33,111 nucleotides of DNA, taken from Chitinophagaceae bacterium. GTDB lineage: Bacteria; Bacteroidota; Bacteroidia; Chitinophagales; Chitinophagaceae. Position numbers and translations under genes: made by a program. The notes beneath the pieces were generated by a model. That model was not told where the DNA came from. It searched no databases and saw only the letters and a list, made by a program, of their open reading frames with translations. Position 1 is the first letter of the stretch. Each line of letters begins with the position of its first letter. Shown in pieces: positions 27,220 through 33,111 of the stretch. The DNA is taken from assembly GCA_947483345.1 (NCBI GenBank), contig CANKNL010000003.1, forward strand, positions 1 to 33,111. Reading direction: 5' to 3'.

Positions 27220-28515
27220 ATGTTAACAGCAAGTCCTTACATATTATATTCTGATGGCGAAGGAAATATTTTTGAAGATCGGTCACTCTTCGCAACCGGG
27301 CGTAGTGGCTGGGATGCCTTGCCAATACCCATCAGCGAGTGGATAGAAATACCTGCCGGCGGAAATTTATACGAGCTGCCCGGCCGTAAAGGTATTGGCA
27401 TTGATACAGAAACAGGTGAGATGCGGCTTTGTGATAAAGGATGGGCTGTGGCCGCCTTTATTCCACCAGCACATACCGGCTTATACATGGCTGCTTATGA
27501 AACTGAAAAAGAGGCTCCTACATTACCCTTATTTTGTTATACAGCTGCCGGATGGTTGGGTGAAAAAATATATGTGCCCGCTATTCGCATTGAACAGGAT
27601 ATCCGGCAGGAATCGGAAGGGTATGTAGATGCCGTTATTGAAAGCGGTGCAAAAAATATATTAAAAGCGTATCCACATAACCGGTTAGTAAAACATTTAA
27701 TGGATAACTGTTGCATGACTTATACCTGTCCGGCAGCCCGAAATTTGGCTTTGGGCCGCTGGGAATGTCCAGTTCCAATTTCGCCTGCATGTAATGCCAA
27801 TTGTATTGGTTGTATTTCTTTTCAACCCCAGGAAGAAACAATTATCAGTACACAGGACAGATTAACTTTTAAACCTACCGCCGAAGAAATCGTTGAATTT
27901 ACTGTACCTCATTTAGAAACAGCTGCTTTTCCATTAATCAGTTTTGGTCAGGGTTGCGAAGGAGAACCTTTACTGATGTGGGAAACCATCAGGGATTCTA
28001 TTATTGAAATACGAAAACATACCCAAAAAGGAAGTATCAATATCAATACCAATGGCAGTATGCCGGAAGCTGTAAAAATATTGTGTGAAGCTGGCTTGAA
28101 CAGTATCAGGGTGAGCACTAACTCGGCCCGTGAAAGTATTTACACGCCTTATTACCGCCCTAATAATTATGTTTTTGAAGATTTGATTAAGACTTTGAAA
28201 ACAGTACGCAGTTATGGTGGCTGGACAAGTCTTAATTATTTTGTTTTTCCGGGCATGACGGATAGCATTGATGAATATGAGGCCTTAAGAAAACTGATAA
28301 AAGAAACAGATCTGTGCATGATACAGTGGCGCAATTTTAATATTGACCCCGATTGGTATTTGGGTAAAATTGGTGTTACAGATACCGGTGAGTGTATGGG
28401 TGTAAAACAAATGATGGAACTGATCAGGGAAGAATTTCCCGATCTGAAATTCGGCTATTTTAATCCGTCAATTGAAAGAATAACTGGCAATTTTGAAACA
28501 GATTTTGCACATTGA
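27220..28515 (+). CDS. Radical SAM protein
   Basis: CX3CX2C cluster motif CNANCIGC; downstream ISFGQGCEGEPLL and NINTNGS; ATG at 27220. Confidence 0.88.
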   Translation: MLTASPYILYSDGEGNIFEDRSLFATGRSGWDALPIPISEWIEIPAGGNLYELPGRKGIGIDTETGEMRLCDKGWAVAAFIPPAHTGLYMAAYETEKEAPTLPLFCYTAAGWLGEKIYVPAIRIEQDIRQESEGYVDAVIESGAKNILKAYPHNRLVKHLMDNCCMTYTCPAARNLALGRWECPVPISPACNANCIGCISFQPQEETIISTQDRLTFKPTAEEIVEFTVPHLETAAFPLISFGQGCEGEPLLMWETIRDSIIEIRKHTQKGSININTNGSMPEAVKILCEAGLNSIRVSTNSARESIYTPYYRPNNYVFEDLIKTLKTVRSYGGWTSLNYFVFPGMTDSIDEYEALRKLIKETDLCMIQWRNFNIDPDWYLGKIGVTDTGECMGVKQMMELIREEFPDLKFGYFNPSIERITGNFETDFAH

Positions 28516-28646
28516 TCTAATCGTATTTCTACAAAAAAAAGCAACGGAAAAAAAACAGAAAATTCTGTTGGAAACACCTTTTTCCGGTAGATTATTTTTC
28601 TAATCTTTGTTTGGTAATTGAGTTTTTTAATCAAAACCTACCAGAC

Positions 28647-29837
28647 ATGAAAACGAAAAACAAAGTTTTATTAGTCCTGATGTTAACCTTCTCCATTATG
28701 GGTTGTAAAAAGCAAGACTTCAAAAACATAAACCATTTCCAAACAACTAAGGTGTCAGAAAAGGTCAGGGATTGGATAGTGAAGCAGCCTGGGTTTTCAA
28801 CTACGCATCATGTTGTACTTAACGATAAAGTAATCAGCATCCCTATAAAGATCCGGTTTGAAGAAACAAAATATTTTGCAGATGCAAAAGCAAATATAAC
28901 ACCAGTTGCTGTTTCTTCAACGGGCGGTAAATGGGCTACCTATAAATACCTGCTTACAGAAATTGACGACAATGGCATAGTTACAAGTGGTAATTATTAT
29001 GTTGTTCTTAAAAAAAATGGAATAGACCAATCCTTATCAACAGTAGAAATTACTCCCGATTTACTGAGGTTAAAAAAAATACCAAATAATTTTAATGGGG
29101 CAATAATTAAATACGATCTAAATGATAATGTCATTTTGTCCAGCCACTATGATGCCGGTGAACGTACTAACAAAACTGATAAAATAGGCATAAGGAAAAG
29201 GAATGCGGAACCTGCTGAGCAGAATGTAGCTCCATTGGATGAGGGCTGCATGTATATTACAATTGAATGGTATTGGCAAGTATGGGTAAATGGTTTGCTT
29301 GTATATGAAGAGTATTTGTATGCCTCAAATGTAATTTGGTGCCCACCAGGAGGAACTGGGGGAAGCGGAAATTCAAATCCGATAGCATCGTGTAATCAAC
29401 AATTTAATAATTTAATTAATAGTGCCAGTCCGGCTTCAGTCTATTTGGGAAAAACATTGGTTTATGAAACTACTGAGGAGAAATCTCATGTGTATAGATG
29501 GAAATGCCTTACAGCACTAGGCGCTTGGTATGTAGTAAGTTATGAAACCGGAACACAGGAAAGAGTCGTTCTGCATGAAGGATGGAAATGGAAATCAATA
29601 GTACATAATACCATTGAAGTAATTGGTATGCCGATAGGAGGGGTAGTTGAAAAAACAGGGCCGGGCATTGGCACAGTTACGCTATTGGGGAATATCAATG
29701 CACATTTTTCATTAGATTTTACATTACGATATACTGCGAATTGTAATATACCTTTATTTCCCATACCGCCTTATACAATGAGTTACACATCATCAACCAT
29801 ATTTTCTATTAATGCTTATCCCGGAGGGCCTATATAG
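28647..29837 (+). CDS. Hypothetical lipoprotein
   Basis: MKTKNKVLLVLMLTFSIMGCKKQ lipoprotein signal; ATG 28647. Confidence 0.7.
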   Translation: MKTKNKVLLVLMLTFSIMGCKKQDFKNINHFQTTKVSEKVRDWIVKQPGFSTTHHVVLNDKVISIPIKIRFEETKYFADAKANITPVAVSSTGGKWATYKYLLTEIDDNGIVTSGNYYVVLKKNGIDQSLSTVEITPDLLRLKKIPNNFNGAIIKYDLNDNVILSSHYDAGERTNKTDKIGIRKRNAEPAEQNVAPLDEGCMYITIEWYWQVWVNGLLVYEEYLYASNVIWCPPGGTGGSGNSNPIASCNQQFNNLINSASPASVYLGKTLVYETTEEKSHVYRWKCLTALGAWYVVSYETGTQERVVLHEGWKWKSIVHNTIEVIGMPIGGVVEKTGPGIGTVTLLGNINAHFSLDFTLRYTANCNIPLFPIPPYTMSYTSSTIFSINAYPGGPI

Positions 29838-29855
29838 AAAAAGCAAAAAAAAAAA

Positions 29856-30605
29856 ATGAATACAAATAATAAGAAAATGATAACGGGCATGGTTGTCATC
29901 AGCATTTTTTGTTTTGGGTGCAACTTTCTGCAGAAGGATTTTAAAAAAAAGCAGGGCGTAATAAAAAAATTTCATTTGGAATTTTCAATTCCCACCATTA
30001 AAGCTGATGCCTCTTTAATTGTCGTTGATAATAAAATTGACATTTTTAACAGCAAAGATTATACCCTTTACCGGTTGCCCTATATATATACATTGGAAAA
30101 GGATATGACATTACTCAAAAAAGAAATAAAGTATAGTGTTTTTGTTTTTAGAAATGATAAAAAATTCGGCTATTATTATAGAGATGAATTTCAAGACAGT
30201 AATCCCTTAAGATTAAATATAGATTCATTTTTAAAAGAAAGGGCTTTTTCTACAATGGATTTTTATAATGCGGCATCTGTAAATTTAATTCAAACAATAA
30301 CTGATACTGTTACTATCAAGCAGGTATTTGCAATTAAAGATAAAACTGACGAATTTCAATATGATAGTATTTATGTTTTTTATAACAAGCAGGCAATTGG
30401 AATAAATTATTCATTGTCAAAACAACTAGACACCAATCAGTTTTACAAATTATATAAGTTCAATCTTGTGTGTTCTGATTTTTATTCAAAAAAATATAAG
30501 CTGGAGATTCCCAGAAGGGAGTGGGTATTTGAACTTTATAATTATAATGAGCTAACAGAAAGTGATACAAAATATTTTCAATTATTTATAAATAAGTTAA
30601 AATAA
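29856..30605 (+). CDS. Hypothetical lipoprotein
   Basis: MNTNNKKMITGMVVISIFCFGCNFLQK lipobox; 18 nt after the previous stop. Confidence 0.7.
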   Translation: MNTNNKKMITGMVVISIFCFGCNFLQKDFKKKQGVIKKFHLEFSIPTIKADASLIVVDNKIDIFNSKDYTLYRLPYIYTLEKDMTLLKKEIKYSVFVFRNDKKFGYYYRDEFQDSNPLRLNIDSFLKERAFSTMDFYNAASVNLIQTITDTVTIKQVFAIKDKTDEFQYDSIYVFYNKQAIGINYSLSKQLDTNQFYKLYKFNLVCSDFYSKKYKLEIPRREWVFELYNYNELTESDTKYFQLFINKLK

Positions 30606-30650
30606 AATAATACTAGAACTGTTGAAGGAATTGGTGAATAAGTAGACTGT

Positions 30651-31502
30651 TTAATAACTCAAAAATAATTTCAAATAGATCGTGTAATCATCAGTCAATT
30701 GCCAGTCACTTGTAATTCTTGATCTGTAAACGTATTCTCCCTTTTCGGTACCGGCAAAATTAAAGGCACAAAATCCTTTTTTACCATTTCCGCAACGCAG
30801 CACTTCAATGCCTACAAAAAATTCACTTTCGGTAAAAATGAGATCATAAGGGGTGAGATCAAATTCGGGTATTTTAGTATCCAGCGAAAGTTTGTTAACA
30901 AATAATGAAATTGAATCCTGCAAAATCTCCTCTCCGGGTTTGCCATTTATAAGTTGGCGTATGTGTAAACGTAATAAACAGGTGTCGCAGGAGTTGCCGG
31001 CTTTAAACCTGATTTTGTCTATTTTAAATTGTTTATAAGGCAGTTTGAAAATGCGCCCGATCTCGCCACCTGTTTGCTCATGGCTCCAGCTTCGGTAATA
31101 GCCAACTGTTTCGGCCTTTGAGCCAATGACCTCATGCGAGTTAAATACGGTAACGCCCGTCATATTTTTAAAGATTTCAGTAAGGGTAAATACCGATCTT
31201 GTCTCTGCGATGTATAATGGCAATCTGATGCTTTGGTATCCTACCGATGAAATGACAATGGTGTCATTTTTTTTTGAATTAGCCATTGGCAATGAAAAAT
31301 TTCCGGCAAAATTGGATATTGTCTCTGTTCCCTTATGGTTTAATAATTCTATAGTGGCAAATGCAGCCGGGGTGCCATTAATTTTATAAATCACTTTACC
31401 AGTTAGTGTGGTCTGTGAAAAACTAAAAATGGGAATTAATAAAAAAAGAAAAATTTGCAGAAATTGTTTGGTATACAGGTTTATGTGAGCGCTCAAGTAC
31501 AT
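30651..31502 (-). CDS. Secreted protein with carboxypeptidase-like regulatory (CarboxypepD_reg-like) domain
   Basis: Signal peptide, TLTGKVIYKINGTPAAFATIELLNHKGTETISNFAGNFSLPM...IVISSVGYQSI. Confidence 0.82.
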   Translation of the reverse strand: MYLSAHINLYTKQFLQIFLFLLIPIFSFSQTTLTGKVIYKINGTPAAFATIELLNHKGTETISNFAGNFSLPMANSKKNDTIVISSVGYQSIRLPLYIAETRSVFTLTEIFKNMTGVTVFNSHEVIGSKAETVGYYRSWSHEQTGGEIGRIFKLPYKQFKIDKIRFKAGNSCDTCLLRLHIRQLINGKPGEEILQDSISLFVNKLSLDTKIPEFDLTPYDLIFTESEFFVGIEVLRCGNGKKGFCAFNFAGTEKGEYVYRSRITSDWQLTDDYTIYLKLFLSY

Positions 31503-31534
31503 AGGGATTGGTCAATATGACATATTAATGAATG

Positions 31535-31542
31535 CAAAGGTA
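31535..31542 (-). promoter_or_regulatory. Candidate -7 box TACCTTTG for the 30651-31502 gene
   Basis: Perfect TAnnTTTG on the minus strand, 32 nt upstream of the ORF start; identical to the rnpB box. Confidence 0.45.
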
Positions 31543-31697
31543 CGGCAAACTGAACCCTTATTTTACTTTTTGAATTGTTAAAAGGATAAGCGGTATAAAC
31601 CAATTAATAATGGCCAATTCAATGGAGGGTGTCTTTAAAAATAGATTGATATGACAGGCTGCTTTATTAAATACTCAGAAGTTTAAGTGGACATATT

Positions 31698-33111
31698 TTA
31701 TTTCAATGTCTCATCCAGCCATTTATAAAATTCATGTTGCCAAACCAGTGCATCTTGGGCAGTAAGTACCCAATGATTCTGATCGGGCAATAAAATAAAT
31801 TTACTTTTTATCCCTCTTAGTTGCGCCGCCTGAAATGCCTGCTGGCCCTGATCTATGGGCACCCGGTAATCCTTGCCACCCTGAAAAATTAAAATGGGCG
31901 TGTTCCAGTTATCAACAAAATTGCTGGGAGAGAACTGCATATATGATTTTTGAGCAGCCCTGTTTTGCTTATCCCAGTAGGCCCCGCCATAATCCCAGTC
32001 TACAAACCACAGTTCTTCAGTTGTGCCATACATGCTTTTAAAATCAAAAATGCCATCATGGCTAATAAAAGATTTAAAACGGTTATGATGCATGCCAGCC
32101 AGCATGAAAACGGAATAGCCGCCATAACTCGCGCCTACACAACCCAATCGTTTTTTATCAACATAATTTTCTTTACTTAACGCATCAATGGCACTTAAAT
32201 AATCCCGCATGGCCTGGCCGCCATGATCTTTACTGATCTCTTCATTCCAGGTGGTGCCATGTCCGGGCATGCCCCTTCTATTGGGGGCAACAACGATATA
32301 GCCATTTGCAGCCATCAATTGAAAATTCCACCGCATTGAATAAGATTGTGTTAAAGGCGATTGAGGCCCTCCCTGGCAATATAAAAGTGTTGGATATTTT
32401 TTGGCCGGATCAAAATCAGGCGGATAGATCACCCAAACCAGCATATCTTTTGCATCGGAAGTTTTTACAAATCGCCTTTCTGTTTTACTAAGCCCTATAC
32501 TGGCATAAGCCCCATCATTAACATGTGTTAGTTGTACCGTGTTTCCGGTTGTGATATCAACGGTATAAATTTCTGCCGCATGATTCATATCTGTTCGCGA
32601 AACGATTAACAGATCACCGGATTGGCCAATAATGCCGTTCACGTCAAAATCGCCTTTGGTAATTTGTTTTACCTGTGGCAACATTTTTGTAAGCCCCGGG
32701 TAATTTACCGAAAACAATTGCAGGGTACCGTTTATAGGGGCATAGAAAAAAATATGCTGGCCATCATCACTCCAGCGATAGCCTTCCACATGTATATCAT
32801 CTCTTGAAGCGGTAAGGTTCATTTTTGTAATACCGTTACTTACAATGATATCTTGTTTGTCTGCTTCAAATCCTTCACGTTTCATACTCAACCAGGCCAT
32901 TTCACCTTTTTTGTTAAAGGATGGATTGATATCATAACCCAGCATGCCTTCGGTTAAATTTCTGGTTTTTCCGGTTTCGATATTATACGAATAAAGATCG
33001 GTGTTTGTACTGATGGCATAAGCAGTGCCATATTTTTTTTTGGTACAATACACCACTTCTTTACTGTTCGGATTCCATACATAATCCTCATTACCACCAA
33101 ATGGTTTTTGC
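31698..33111 (-). CDS. S9 family peptidase (prolyl oligopeptidase/dipeptidyl aminopeptidase-like); 5' end outside the window
   Basis: GASYGGYSVFML nucleophile elbow, YCQGGPQSP, PILIFQGGKDYRVP, DQNHWV. The frame stays open to the window edge (...KPFGGNEDYVWNPNSKEVVYCT). Confidence 0.93.
   Translation of the reverse strand, partial: QKPFGGNEDYVWNPNSKEVVYCTKKKYGTAYAISTNTDLYSYNIETGKTRNLTEGMLGYDINPSFNKKGEMAWLSMKREGFEADKQDIIVSNGITKMNLTASRDDIHVEGYRWSDDGQHIFFYAPINGTLQLFSVNYPGLTKMLPQVKQITKGDFDVNGIIGQSGDLLIVSRTDMNHAAEIYTVDITTGNTVQLTHVNDGAYASIGLSKTERRFVKTSDAKDMLVWVIYPPDFDPAKKYPTLLYCQGGPQSPLTQSYSMRWNFQLMAANGYIVVAPNRRGMPGHGTTWNEEISKDHGGQAMRDYLSAIDALSKENYVDKKRLGCVGASYGGYSVFMLAGMHHNRFKSFISHDGIFDFKSMYGTTEELWFVDWDYGGAYWDKQNRAAQKSYMQFSPSNFVDNWNTPILIFQGGKDYRVPIDQGQQAFQAAQLRGIKSKFILLPDQNHWVLTAQDALVWQHEFYKWLDETLK

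Noticed and set aside
1-33111. CRISPR arrays, transposases, integrases, toxin-antitoxin or phage-defence genes
   Set aside because: Looked for direct-repeat arrays and family motifs throughout; none seen. The window reads as housekeeping plus surface-protein genes.

Overview
The window looks like ordinary chromosomal DNA from a Bacteroidota genome, probably Chitinophagaceae. The lineage call rests on T9SS sorting domains, TTTG/TAnnTTTG-type promoters, BshB1 and CcmE/CcsA-type proteins. I see no CRISPR array, prophage, transposase or integrase. About 26 protein genes are supportable: two T9SS-sorted surface proteins, an Fe-S membrane oxidoreductase, a phospho-sugar mutase, Pcm, a YhhQ-type transporter, DapF, a nucleoside phosphorylase, GlnRS, a front-end-type desaturase, BshB1, CcmE/CcsA, a ureohydrolase, a radical SAM enzyme and an S9 peptidase (cut by the window edge), plus several hypothetical secreted proteins and lipoproteins. 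Two RNA genes can be read by eye: RNase P RNA (13053-13482, with P1, P2 and the conserved cores located) and tRNA-Cys(GCA) (16924-16994). I found no convincing new multi-gene system. The best second-look items are an isolated small-ORF transcription unit with its own promoter and terminator, a CxxxY-type CcmE, a SHOCT-like paralog pair downstream of an Fe-S oxidoreductase lacking its usual CCG partner, a ureohydrolase/membrane protein/radical SAM gene cluster, a palindrome encoding both stop codons of a convergent gene pair, and a degenerate dispersed-type inverted repeat in a divergent promoter region. All family calls come from reading motifs; no database search was run.
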